Position numbers and translations under genes: made by a program. 64,000 bases of DNA, taken from NCBI RefSeq assembly GCF_028736115.1, contig NZ_CP117877.1, positions 372,001 to 436,000 on the forward strand. Direction: 5' to 3'. Positions within the stretch are counted from its first letter, which is position 1. Each line of letters starts with the position of its first letter. The notes under the pieces were generated by a model. The model saw only the letters and a list, made by a program, of their open reading frames with translations, made no database searches and was not told where the DNA came from. The stretch comes from Mucilaginibacter sp. KACC 22063. GTDB lineage: Bacteria; Bacteroidota; Bacteroidia; Sphingobacteriales; Sphingobacteriaceae. Of this stretch, positions 16,359 to 25,272 are shown one piece after another.

Positions 16359-18814
16359 AACTCAACACTGCTATTTTTATGGCCTATTTTCGAAACACTG
16401 ACACTTCTGCCAACGGCGGCAAAAGGGACCGGAATACATTCAAAGTAGCGGCTGGCTTAACGGTAGTCCTGTTTTTAATATGTACGCTACAGGTTAACGG
16501 GCAAAACCGATTATTAAAAGGGCTGGTTAGCGGGCAGGGTACTCCACTGTCCGGTGCCACGATCCGGCTTTACCGGTTACCCGACACCATTTTGGCGCAG
16601 CAAGTCACCAGTGATCAGCAAGGCGCGTTTAGTTTTAATATTCAGGAGCCGTTTCGTTATCAGATCAGATTTACTGCCGTTGGTTATCAGCCGTACACTT
16701 ACGAGGTAAACAGTTTATCAACGGTTATTAAAATCAACCTGCAGCCGCTGGTAACGAAACTGGCAGAAGTAAATATTAGTAGTCCGCCCAATGCGGTGAG
16801 CGTTAAACAGGGTAAACTCACCTACAACGTAGAGCAAAGTGCTACGGCTACCGGTAGCAACGTGCTGGAATTATTGCGCCGTACTCCCGGGGTAAATGTA
16901 GATCAGGATGGTAATATCCTGCTGAAGGGATCGGCAGCAGTGAACGTGATGCTGGATGGCCGTATGACCTATCTTTCCGGTCAGCAGTTGAGCCGCCTGC
17001 TCGAAGGCATGAATTCAGGAACGGTGAGCAAGATCGAAGTCATCACCACACCATCTGCACAGTTCGATGCGGCCGGTAATGCCGGGATCATCAACATCAT
17101 GAGCCGCCGTACCAACAAAGCGGGCTATGCACTCAATATCAGCAGCGGGATGACCATCAGCCGCTACTTGTTGCATTCGGAAAGCCTGAACGGAAATGTA
17201 AGGACAGGTAAAGTCAACTTCTTCGGCAGCTTTGGCTATAATTACAGGCGGCGTTTTTTAGAAGAAACCAGTACGCAGTTATCGGGCGGTTCGACGCTCT
17301 TACGGGATGGGATCAATCCGAACCAAAGCCGTTTTTACAGCTACAAGGGTGGCGTTGATATCAACTTATCATCCCGGCAGCAACTGGGCTTTAGTTATAC
17401 GGGTACCACTGATGACTGGAGCAAAGATGCCGCAGGGACATTAACGATAATAAATAATGCCAATCAGATAACTTCAAGGGTACTGAGCCATGACTATGCG
17501 AAGGAACCCTTTTATAACAATATTTTTAACCTTAATTACCTGCTTAAGCTTGATACTTTAGGAAAAGTACTGAGCGCCGATGCGGATTATATTGGCTACC
17601 GGAATTTTTCGGACGGTTACCTGAACAGTAATACCTACGATCCACAGGGCAACCTGGTCGGAGGCTTCCAACAATTGAACTTTCACCAGCCCAGTATCAT
17701 CCATATCCGCTCCTTTAAAGCCGACCTGACCCTGCCTTTCAAAACCTGGAAGTATAAAGCCGGGGTGAAATACGCTGCAGTAGAAACGGATAACAATTTC
17801 CGGTATGACTCGCTGGCCAACGGGGTGAGCACTTATGCACCATCGCTCAGCGATCATTTTCAATACCACGAACGTATAGCGGCCGCGTATGGTTCAGTTT
17901 CCTGTAAATGGGTGGGTACTGATTTGGAGGCCGGCCTGCGCGCCGAACAAACTAACCTGGATGCTAACGCCATTGCAGCAGGCCGACGCAACACCGCGAA
18001 CTATTTAAGCTGGTTTCCCTCACTGGGCATCACGCAAAGTTTAGGCAAGGAGCAGCAGCTTGATCTGTCAGTCAGCCGCCGTATTAACCGGCCCAACTAT
18101 ACTGATCTGAACCCCGTGCGCTACTACATCGATAAGTATGCACTTTATCAGGGTAATCCCGGACTGGTTGCCGAAACCTCCTGGTTATCCCAGCTTTCTT
18201 ATACGTGGAAAGACCGTTATATCGCCAGTTTGAGTTACAACCATTCGGAAAATTTCATCGGCAGGACTGCCACCGTCGACCCGGTAACCCAGTTGCTTAC
18301 CTTAAGTACGGGAAATTTTCCGCATCGCGACCGGTTGGAGCTGCAATTGATCATTCCGGTCACACTGGCTGCTTTCTGGGAGGTGCAAACCACAACCACT
18401 TTCAGCCATACGGCCTACCCCGTAGCACAACTGGCCGGCCCGTTGACCGTGACAAAAGATGCGGTGGATCTGTTTGTTAACCAAACCTTCCGCCTGCCCG
18501 CTAAAATTACTTTTGAATTGCAGACCCGTTATACTTCGCCCGATCTGAACGGCGCCTATATGTCCCGATATTATTTTACCATGGATGGCGGGTTCAAAAA
18601 GAGCTTCCTGAACAAAAAACTGGATGCCCGCCTGGCCTTTGCCGACCTGTTTCATACCGGCTGGTACTGGGGCTATTCGTTGAGCGATACCTTACCCTAC
18701 AGTTATAAAAATACACCTGATAGCCGTAGGCTGAGTTTCAGCCTGGTTTATCATCTGGGTGGTAAATTGACACCCGGAAAAACACACCGAACCGAAGAAC
18801 AGGATCGATTATAA
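16355..18814 (+). CDS. Outer-membrane beta-barrel (TonB receptor-like) protein
   Basis: 819 aa with 4-base overlap to the ABC ATPase gene. A hydrophobic segment at about 30-48 is preceded by an unusually long basic N-terminus; it probably serves as signal peptide. A carboxypeptidase-regulatory-like domain follows ('GQGTPLSGATIRLY'), then a plug ('LLRRTPGVNVDQDGNILLKG') and an outer-membrane beta-barrel of the OMP_b-brl_3 kind. These proteins are relatives of TonB receptors; a TonB box is not obvious. Location among exporter genes suggests it could serve the same substrate. It is the second OM barrel of the operon. Confidence 0.82.
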   Translation: MKLNTAIFMAYFRNTDTSANGGKRDRNTFKVAAGLTVVLFLICTLQVNGQNRLLKGLVSGQGTPLSGATIRLYRLPDTILAQQVTSDQQGAFSFNIQEPFRYQIRFTAVGYQPYTYEVNSLSTVIKINLQPLVTKLAEVNISSPPNAVSVKQGKLTYNVEQSATATGSNVLELLRRTPGVNVDQDGNILLKGSAAVNVMLDGRMTYLSGQQLSRLLEGMNSGTVSKIEVITTPSAQFDAAGNAGIINIMSRRTNKAGYALNISSGMTISRYLLHSESLNGNVRTGKVNFFGSFGYNYRRRFLEETSTQLSGGSTLLRDGINPNQSRFYSYKGGVDINLSSRQQLGFSYTGTTDDWSKDAAGTLTIINNANQITSRVLSHDYAKEPFYNNIFNLNYLLKLDTLGKVLSADADYIGYRNFSDGYLNSNTYDPQGNLVGGFQQLNFHQPSIIHIRSFKADLTLPFKTWKYKAGVKYAAVETDNNFRYDSLANGVSTYAPSLSDHFQYHERIAAAYGSVSCKWVGTDLEAGLRAEQTNLDANAIAAGRRNTANYLSWFPSLGITQSLGKEQQLDLSVSRRINRPNYTDLNPVRYYIDKYALYQGNPGLVAETSWLSQLSYTWKDRYIASLSYNHSENFIGRTATVDPVTQLLTLSTGNFPHRDRLELQLIIPVTLAAFWEVQTTTTFSHTAYPVAQLAGPLTVTKDAVDLFVNQTFRLPAKITFELQTRYTSPDLNGAYMSRYYFTMDGGFKKSFLNKKLDARLAFADLFHTGWYWGYSLSDTLPYSYKNTPDSRRLSFSLVYHLGGKLTPGKTHRTEEQDRL

Positions 18815-18815
18815 C

Positions 18816-20225
18816 ATGAAGAAAATCAAAATCATTGCAGGTAAAGAATTCCGCAGCGGCTTGCGGTCACCCGCCTGGTACCTGGCCGGCGGTCTTTTCC
18901 TATTGCTGACGCTGCTGATCCTGATCAGCGGTTATCGTAACTACCGGCAGCGCAGCCAGGAAAGAGCGGCGGCTGTCAGCGAACAGCGCAGCCGCTGGCT
19001 TAACCAGGACCCGAAGCATCCGCATATCGCCGCTCATTTCGGAAACTTTGCGTTCATGCCGCAGACACCATTAAGCTTTTTTGATCACGGGCTGGATGAT
19101 TTCACAGGTACCGTGGCCTATCTGGAACCGCACCGGCAAAATGAGTTCGCATTTAAGCCTGCTGAATCCGCCGGTGCGGTAAGCCGCTTTGGCGTGCTCA
19201 CCGCTTCTATGATGCTACAGGTGATCTTTCCGCTCATGATCATTTTTATAAGTTTTGACGGCTTTAGCCGTGAGTTTGAACAGCAAACCATTCAGTTACT
19301 GTACAGCCAGGGTATTTCCTTCAGGCAGTTATATCTGGGTAAGTTTTATGGTTTAGGCCTTTTGTTGTTTTTACTGCTAATACTGGTATTGCTCATTTTA
19401 GCTATTCTTGCAGGCACCGATATCGCGCAATGGTCACGGATATTGCTATTGGGTGGAATGTATGGTTCATACTTTGCAGTGATACTGGCGCTAAGCCTGC
19501 TTTGTTCTGCCTATTTGCGGAATGGCAGGTTGACCTTATTGTTGCTGACAGGGCTCTGGGTCATGATTACCATTGTGCTGCCTAAATGGGCCGCCAGCAC
19601 CGGTGACGGGCTTTTCCGTTTGCCCACTAAAAACACGTTCGATGCAGCCATTCATCATGACCTGCTTAATGGCATCAACGGGCATGATCCTTCCGGTGCC
19701 CGTGCGCAAAAGCTTAAAAACGAATTGCTGCGGAAATATAACGTGGATACGGTAGCTAAACTGCCTTTCAATTTTGATGGCTATATCATGGAAGCCGGGG
19801 AGGAATATAGCAGCCGGGTGTATGACCGCCACTTTGCGCAACTGCAGCAGACGCTCATCCGGCAGAACCAGCTTACGCAATGGTGCGGACTGATCGATCC
19901 TTTTATCGCCGTAAACGGATTATCCATGGCTTTAGCCGGGACAGATTATTACAGTCATCTGGCGTTTCAGCGGCAGGCCGAGCAGTATCGCCGCCATTTT
20001 GTTCAGCAGATGAACCATGAAATGGAGGTGCATTCCAAAATGGGAGATTGGGATTACCGGTCTGACCGGCGGGTTTTCGCTGCCGTCCCTCCATTTCATT
20101 ACCATCCGCCCGGCCTGATGACCTCGGTTAGCCACCAATTGCCGGGAATGATTTCCTTGCTGATCTGGTCAATGCTGATCGGGTGGTTCGTTCAGCGTTA
20201 TCCGGTTTACTTAAATCACGCTTAA
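18816..20225 (+). CDS. ABC-2 type permease with DUF3526 domain (1)
   Basis: 469 aa, starting one base after the preceding stop. An N-terminal membrane anchor (about 24-42) is followed by a roughly 100-aa periplasmic loop, then clustered helices ('MMLQVIFPLMIIFISF', 'GLGLLLFLLLILVLLILAI'). The 'FDGFSREFEQQTIQLLYSQGISFRQLYLGKF' region is the conserved cytoplasmic coupling segment of ABC-2/GldF-like permeases. A large soluble loop and a last TM near the C-terminus complete the DUF3526 layout. Pairs with the ATPase at 15663 and the permease that starts one base after its stop. Confidence 0.87.
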   Translation: MKKIKIIAGKEFRSGLRSPAWYLAGGLFLLLTLLILISGYRNYRQRSQERAAAVSEQRSRWLNQDPKHPHIAAHFGNFAFMPQTPLSFFDHGLDDFTGTVAYLEPHRQNEFAFKPAESAGAVSRFGVLTASMMLQVIFPLMIIFISFDGFSREFEQQTIQLLYSQGISFRQLYLGKFYGLGLLLFLLLILVLLILAILAGTDIAQWSRILLLGGMYGSYFAVILALSLLCSAYLRNGRLTLLLLTGLWVMITIVLPKWAASTGDGLFRLPTKNTFDAAIHHDLLNGINGHDPSGARAQKLKNELLRKYNVDTVAKLPFNFDGYIMEAGEEYSSRVYDRHFAQLQQTLIRQNQLTQWCGLIDPFIAVNGLSMALAGTDYYSHLAFQRQAEQYRRHFVQQMNHEMEVHSKMGDWDYRSDRRVFAAVPPFHYHPPGLMTSVSHQLPGMISLLIWSMLIGWFVQRYPVYLNHA

Positions 20226-20226
20226 A

Positions 20227-21639
20227 ATGATCCGTACGATTTTTCATACCGAATACTTACAGCTTAAAAGAAGTCCGGCTTTATTGGCAGGCTTTATTTG
20301 TTATTTATTGCTGGGGGCGTACAGCATTTATTATGGGCGGCAGATCATTCATAACCAACAGGAAAAGATCGCTGAAGCCGTCGATTCGACCGGACGTGCT
20401 CAGGCAGCTTATGTAAAAAGTTTTATGGCAGATACAACGACCACGGCAGGCCGTTACAATTACGAAAAAGCAGCTGTACCTTCACTGGTCAGGTTTAATT
20501 ATCCTTTCCTGGCCATGAACCGGCCAGGCGCACTTTCGTCCCTGTGCATCGGACAACGCGATCTCTTCCCGCTGTATTACCCATTGACCGCCCAAAGCTA
20601 TTATGTGCAGACACTTAAAGGAGATATTTACAATCCATTTAAATTGAAAGCAGGTAATTTTGACCTGGCTTTTGTCATCGTTTACCTGATGCCCTTGCTG
20701 CTCTGCGCGCTATGCTTTGATGTGTTGTCAACCGAGTTGCGTTCAGGTACCGACCGTTTGCTCATCATTGCTTCTGGTAACCTTCGCCTGCTGCTGTTAT
20801 ACCGCTTGCTGTTCCGTTCGGGGCTGGTCATGGCTGCTACCTTATTATTATGCCTGGCCGGTTTTGCAGTCACCGGCCAAATCAAGCTGCTTCAAGGCCT
20901 GGGCTGGATCCTTGTAACCGTCATCTACGCCCTGTTCTGGACGGGGATCAATTTTTGGGTCAATAGCTTTAAAAAAGACGGAACGTTCAATGCGATTGCG
21001 GTACTGACTGTCTGGGTGAGCGTCATCATCATTATCCCGTCCGCTGCCGATCTGGCACTGGGACAGATTCCGCGTACCCAGGAAACAAAATTAGCAGCGC
21101 TGATGCGCAGCCGGAATATGCCGGAAACAGATAGCGCGATGAATACGGCCCTGCAAAAATTTTACGTGATCAATCCGCGGTATCAGCCCAAAGACACGCA
21201 ACCTGGCCGGTTCTATTATTTCCAGGGATACTCGGCATTTTTATTTAATGGCGACCGCGCGGCAGACAGCCTGGCGGATATGCGCAATGAAGTATTGGCG
21301 CAACATCAGCGAAAAATGTCGCGATTGAATATGATCGATCCGGCTTACAATACGTCTGAAATGTTAAGCATGCTGGCGGGTACCACTTTAGCAGACGAAT
21401 GGGCATTTAAGTCAGCCGCTCGTTCTTTTCACCGGAATGTATTTTGGTTTAGTAACCGTCCGCTATTCGAAGGCAGGTTGATGAATCCGCTGGATTATCT
21501 CGCCGAGCCTAAATTCCAAACGCCACCAGCATCTTTTGAGTTAAAGCATTGGTTTAGTGATCTGCTGGTGTTAACTATTGGCGTTCTGGTGTTCTGGTTG
21601 GCGGGCTGGATCAAATTGAAAAACAGCCCGTCAATATGA
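20227..21639 (+). CDS. ABC-2 type permease with DUF3526 domain (2)
   Basis: 470 aa, paralogous in layout to the preceding permease: TM1 at 16-33, a large periplasmic loop, the coupling segment 'CFDVLSTELRSGTDRLLIIASG', then four to five helices and a second soluble loop before the last TM near 440-458. The two permeases probably form a heterodimeric channel with one ATPase. It begins one base after the previous stop and ends 7 bases before the MATE gene. Substrate is unknown. Confidence 0.87.
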   Translation: MIRTIFHTEYLQLKRSPALLAGFICYLLLGAYSIYYGRQIIHNQQEKIAEAVDSTGRAQAAYVKSFMADTTTTAGRYNYEKAAVPSLVRFNYPFLAMNRPGALSSLCIGQRDLFPLYYPLTAQSYYVQTLKGDIYNPFKLKAGNFDLAFVIVYLMPLLLCALCFDVLSTELRSGTDRLLIIASGNLRLLLLYRLLFRSGLVMAATLLLCLAGFAVTGQIKLLQGLGWILVTVIYALFWTGINFWVNSFKKDGTFNAIAVLTVWVSVIIIIPSAADLALGQIPRTQETKLAALMRSRNMPETDSAMNTALQKFYVINPRYQPKDTQPGRFYYFQGYSAFLFNGDRAADSLADMRNEVLAQHQRKMSRLNMIDPAYNTSEMLSMLAGTTLADEWAFKSAARSFHRNVFWFSNRPLFEGRLMNPLDYLAEPKFQTPPASFELKHWFSDLLVLTIGVLVFWLAGWIKLKNSPSI

Positions 21640-21646
21640 TCCCTTT

Positions 21647-22999
21647 ATGAATAAACGCGAAGAAATATTGCAGGGTAACTTATGGAGATTAATGATTAGG
21701 TTATCCCTGCCCGGGATCCTGGGCATGCTGGTGATCTCGGTCAATGGTTTGGTTGATGCCTTTTTTGTATCTCATTTAGTCGGAGCGGATGCTTTTGCAG
21801 GTGTGTCTTACACGATGCCCCTGTTAACTGTTAACGCGGCGGTAATCGCGCTTTTATCAGCCGGTGCAGGATCGGTTTACAGCCGGGCTATCGGCAGTAA
21901 TGACCAGTCTATCTTAGCCATGTTATTCCGGCACCTGCTGGCCGCTGTACTGGTGATCACTGTTTTGCTCATGATCCTGGGTTTTGCTGCCTCCCCATGG
22001 CTGTTAGCCTGGCTGGATATTCCTGCACGTCAACTGCCTTTCGCGCAGGATTTCTACCATGTAACTCTGGCCGGTGCCTTTTTTCCGGTTTTCGGCCTGT
22101 GTACTTCGGCACTCATCCGTTCTGAAGGGCATATCGGTAAAGCCATGCGTATCACTGCATTGGCCATGCTGCTTAACGCGCTGATCAATCCCTTGCTGAT
22201 CCGGTATGCAGGGTTAGGCGTAAAAGGTTCGGCGATGGCCAGTATACTGGCGATGGTCTTTTATAGTGCCCTTACCCTGGTTCATTTGTCAGGAAAAAAC
22301 AGTCCCCTGCAATTGAAATGGGGTATAATAGATCTTCAATTTTTGCATATCCTGCTGAAAACGGGGCTGCCGACTTTTTACATGCAGGCTAACGGCTTCT
22401 TTCGCCAGTTGATCCTCTTCAAGCTCGCGGCCTTTAGTGCCAGGTCGCCTAATGATGTGGCCGTATTTTCGGGTATTTACCGTTTATTCTCCTTCGCGGC
22501 TATCCCCATGTTCGGCATGTTACAGGCCCTGGGGCCGGTGGTGGGCATTAACTATGGTGCCGGTGAATTTGACCGGAGCAGACGTGCCGTAGCTATCTTT
22601 CGCAGTTGCGCCATTATTCTGCTACTGCCCATCGCACTTACTTGTTTTATTTTTCCGCAAACGGTACTGTCGTTATTGTTAGCGAGACCTGAACTGGCTG
22701 CAGCTGGTGCGGGTTATTTTCGATTGGTTATCTTGGTCTTGTTAATGATGCCTTTCGCATCGGGCAGTATCGTTTTTCTGCAATCCACAGGGCAATCAGC
22801 CCTGGCTTCCAAATTTACCCTGCGGCGGGAATTACTGATCTTTTTGCCGGTGGTTTTATTTTCGGTATACCTATGGCACTATCCGGGGATCTACATCGCC
22901 TTACTGGCCGAAAATATCATCTATATCAATATCGTTTACTGGTGTACACGCAACCGCATGCAGGCGGTGGCTGCTCAGCATTTACGGGCAACGATATGA
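21647..22999 (+). CDS. MATE-family efflux transporter
   Basis: 450 aa with about 12 transmembrane helices in two related halves. The N-terminus 'WRLMIRLSLPGILGMLVISVNGL' and 'GADAFAGVSYTMPL' are typical of MATE antiporters, which export drugs or natural products with Na+ or H+. It is the last gene of the plus-strand zinc-locus operon. Its 3' end overlaps by 25 bases the 3' end of the convergent methyltransferase gene. A second exporter in the locus supports the idea that a secreted compound is made here. Confidence 0.9.
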   Translation: MNKREEILQGNLWRLMIRLSLPGILGMLVISVNGLVDAFFVSHLVGADAFAGVSYTMPLLTVNAAVIALLSAGAGSVYSRAIGSNDQSILAMLFRHLLAAVLVITVLLMILGFAASPWLLAWLDIPARQLPFAQDFYHVTLAGAFFPVFGLCTSALIRSEGHIGKAMRITALAMLLNALINPLLIRYAGLGVKGSAMASILAMVFYSALTLVHLSGKNSPLQLKWGIIDLQFLHILLKTGLPTFYMQANGFFRQLILFKLAAFSARSPNDVAVFSGIYRLFSFAAIPMFGMLQALGPVVGINYGAGEFDRSRRAVAIFRSCAIILLLPIALTCFIFPQTVLSLLLARPELAAAGAGYFRLVILVLLMMPFASGSIVFLQSTGQSALASKFTLRRELLIFLPVVLFSVYLWHYPGIYIALLAENIIYINIVYWCTRNRMQAVAAQHLRATI

Positions 23000-23547
23000 T
23001 AAACGTGCCAGTGCTTTGCCGCGCTGCCCAACGTTTTGCCATCTTTTTCTGTTTCTGATTGCCAGAGCAGCTCAAAACCTGCAAACAATTCTTTCAGTTG
23101 TTCAGCGGTATGGCTGGTCATATCTATGCGGGTAGCCCAGCTATCCCGGATGCCGAAAAAATGACCACAAAACACGCCGTTTGATTCTAAAGCTCTGGTT
23201 ATATTTAACCAGCAGTCACCGAAGTATACCGGGTTACAAAAAGGGAGGGCAAAGCTTGCATTCACCAGTTGTACCGATGGTAGTACCAGTGATTCAAAAC
23301 GCTGGCAACTGGTCTTCAATGTATTATCGGTCTTGATCCCGTCAAGCGCACCCTGGTCGGCATCGATCGCCAGTACCTTCCAGCCTTGTGATGCCAGGTG
23401 TCGTGCATCTGTACCCGCGCCACAGCCGAGGTCAACGGCGGTGGCAGGTGCGGTAACATGCTTCAAACCCTCCAGCAATGTTTGCGAGGGAGGCAGTACG
23501 TTACCCGATACAGCAGCGTGATGGTTTCGGAAGGAAGGGCTTGTCAT
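22975..23547 (-). CDS. Class I SAM-dependent methyltransferase (TehB-like)
   Basis: 190 aa, Rossmann-fold methyltransferase. Motif I DLGCGAGTDA is at 39-48, with an acidic post-I 'VLAIDAD' and 'FGDCWLNITRALESNGVFCGHF' as motif II/III region, similar to tellurite-resistance TehB relatives. Start ATG 23547 overlaps the upstream methyltransferase stop (ATGA), so both are cotranscribed and coupled. Substrate unknown. Both probably respond to the operator/promoter at 24287-24326. Confidence 0.85.
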   Translation of the reverse strand: MTSPSFRNHHAAVSGNVLPPSQTLLEGLKHVTAPATAVDLGCGAGTDARHLASQGWKVLAIDADQGALDGIKTDNTLKTSCQRFESLVLPSVQLVNASFALPFCNPVYFGDCWLNITRALESNGVFCGHFFGIRDSWATRIDMTSHTAEQLKELFAGFELLWQSETEKDGKTLGSAAKHWHVYHIVARKC

Positions 23548-24272
23548 GATAAAGGCAAAGTCTTATGCCAGATGGCGGTACATTCCGGTAGAATAACCAA
23601 TTCATGTTCACGAACATAGTTGCCGAATTTATCGCTCCAAAAGAACGAGGTAAGCGCGACTGCTTCTTCAAGGTCATTAAAATGGTAGTCTGTCGGGAAC
23701 CATGCGCTTTGTACAAAACATTTTTCCGTGACAAGATAGGCGTACAACTGCTCCAGTACCTTGTTTGGAGCAGCGGGGCGGTGCACGCCGGTACCGAGCG
23801 TCCCGAAAAGCAGGACCGATCCGCCTGGTTTCAACAGCCTTTCCATCTCCGTAACTACCTCATCTATAGCTAATTTCCAGTCGCTGCCTCCGGCAAAAGC
23901 AATATACCCTAAACTCCATCCTTCAACAACGATATCTGCGAAACCATCCGGTAACGGAATAGCGCTGTTACTGGCTACATTAAATGTTATGTTCGAATAC
24001 GTGCCAAACTTTTCCCTGGCATAATCAACCATCTCCGGAGCCAGATCGAAGGCGTGAATGGCTTTGGCCGATGGTGCGAGCAAACCGGTTAGCCGGCCTG
24101 TGCCGGCCGCTAATTCCACGATAACCTGATCTGAAGGATCTGTAATTTTTACGAATTGCCTGAGCAAATTACCTTCGTGATCCATGCAGGAACGCAGGCG
24201 GTCATAAATGGGGCAATGATCCTGATAAATTAGACCGTGAGGAACATTCGCAGGAACCGGATTATTATTCAT
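23544..24272 (-). CDS. Class I SAM-dependent methyltransferase, zinc-regulated
   Basis: 242 aa from ATG 24272. The frame is open to 24320, but that start would lie inside the operator and upstream of the -7 element. Motif I is VELAAGTGRL at 52-61, followed by 'AFDLAPEMVDYAREKF'. 'ERLLKPGGSVLLFGTLG' corresponds to the methyltransferase 11-type motif. The promoter at 24287-24317 carries a TGCAACA operator over its -33 box. Typical targets are small molecules, so it may methylate a metallophore-like product; there is no direct evidence. Confidence 0.87.
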   Translation of the reverse strand: MNNNPVPANVPHGLIYQDHCPIYDRLRSCMDHEGNLLRQFVKITDPSDQVIVELAAGTGRLTGLLAPSAKAIHAFDLAPEMVDYAREKFGTYSNITFNVASNSAIPLPDGFADIVVEGWSLGYIAFAGGSDWKLAIDEVVTEMERLLKPGGSVLLFGTLGTGVHRPAAPNKVLEQLYAYLVTEKCFVQSAWFPTDYHFNDLEEAVALTSFFWSDKFGNYVREHELVILPECTAIWHKTLPLS

Positions 24273-24286
24273 TGATTTACTTTTCT

Positions 24287-24317
24287 CAAAGGTAATCAAC
24301 CAAATAAAAATTCGCAA
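24287..24317 (-). promoter_or_regulatory. Promoter of the methyltransferase pair
   Basis: On the minus strand TTG (24317-24315), a 20-base spacer and TACCTTTG (24294-24287) fit TTG-N20-TAnnTTTG exactly. ATG 24272 follows 14 bases later. The TTG is inside operator D, the same geometry as at the GTPase gene. Confidence 0.7.
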
Positions 24318-24326
24318 CAATGTTGC
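24314..24326. promoter_or_regulatory. Putative Zur operator D
   Basis: GCAACAATGTTGC is a perfect 6+1+6 inverted repeat, identical in arms to operator A. It lies between the end of the repressor gene and the methyltransferase start, over the -33 box of the latter's promoter. Confidence 0.68.
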
Positions 24327-24333
24327 TTTTTAT

Positions 24334-24759
24334 TTAAAATGATCCTTTACAATGTTCACACACCCCTGAAATCAGCGTATTAATGCTTTCGGCAGTGTAT
24401 CCGGGCGGCAATTTTAATGGCGGCAATTGAAAATCCCTTAAGCAATACAATTGCTGGCAAGTTGTGCAGTTGAAATGCACATGTTCATCATGATGATGGC
24501 CTTCGCTGCAATCCGCACTGCACATCGCATAATTAGCTGTGCCGTTGGGATCAATAACTTTATGTAAAATACCTTTTTCTTCGAATGTTTTTAAAATGCG
24601 GTAAAGGGTGACCCGGTCAATATCCTGGTTGATATTTTTTTCCAGATAGGGTTGAGATGTAGCGCTTTCGCGCGAGTCGATCAGTTCCAGTACGCTCAGG
24701 CGAGGAGCCGTAACGTGCAAGTGATTCTTTTGCAGCAAACCCGTGAAATCCTTTCCCAT
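24334..24759 (-). CDS. zur: Fur-family metalloregulator, probable Zur
   Basis: 141 aa. The winged-helix DNA-binding part has 'DRVTLYRILKTFEEKGIL' at 48-65 as recognition helix and wing region. The dimerisation part has structural zinc pairs C98-x-x-C101 and C134-x-x-C137, and a His-rich HHHDEHVHF at 88-96 as sensory site. Fur-family members sensing iron, zinc or peroxide share this fold; zinc is chosen because TGCAACA operators nearby control a COG0523 GTPase. No such operator is seen upstream of this gene itself. It lies directly upstream of the methyltransferase pair on the same strand. Confidence 0.85.
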   Translation of the reverse strand: MGKDFTGLLQKNHLHVTAPRLSVLELIDSRESATSQPYLEKNINQDIDRVTLYRILKTFEEKGILHKVIDPNGTANYAMCSADCSEGHHHDEHVHFNCTTCQQLYCLRDFQLPPLKLPPGYTAESINTLISGVCEHCKGSF

Positions 24760-24938
24760 ATCACAAAGATATAAAAGATTAAATGCGAGCTTGTGCTAAA
24801 CTACCATTTTCAGAAGATGGAAACGCCTTGAATAACTTCTGCCAGACGACGGATTAGTCGCCTGTCTAACTATTCGGCTGAAAAACCACAAATTAGCTTT
24901 TTTCAAGTAGATTCATTCATCGCTCGGGTGTTGGATGT

Positions 24939-25272
24939 TTAGCTTGCGAACCAGTCCGAAAAAGCCTGCATGAATTTCTGTAAATAAATCTGGGTGCTTT
25001 CTTTGATAAGATCGCCATTTGCTTTAAAAAGCGTTTCGCTATCACCGATGTAGGCTTCGGGCTGTTGCATAGCAGGCATGTTTACAAGGACCAACGACTG
25101 ACGCAGATGTTGATTGACACAAAGGCCCCATCATGCCGGGCAATAAACCAACGATAGCTGCGGACTTACCGTCAAACACATTTTTACAGTGCGGTGCCGA
25201 ACCCACCTCAATGGCATTTTTTAAAACAGCCGGTACTGAACGGTTGTAGTCGAGCGTGATGAATAATAGTCC
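24939..25272 (-). pseudogene. NAD(P)H-dependent FMN reductase remnant
   Basis: The minus strand encodes 'DYNRSVPAVLKNAIEVGS', '...VFDGKSAAIVGLLPGMMGP', then in another frame 'VNMPAMQQPEAYIGDSETLF...FMQAFSDWFAS' to a stop at 24939-24941. This is the C-terminal two-thirds of an NADPH-dependent FMN reductase (flavodoxin fold), with at least one frameshift near 25110 and no N-terminus. The coding sense ends exactly where the carbamoyltransferase remnant begins, so two broken genes are joined here. The 179 bases between it and the regulator gene hold nothing recognisable. Confidence 0.7.
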
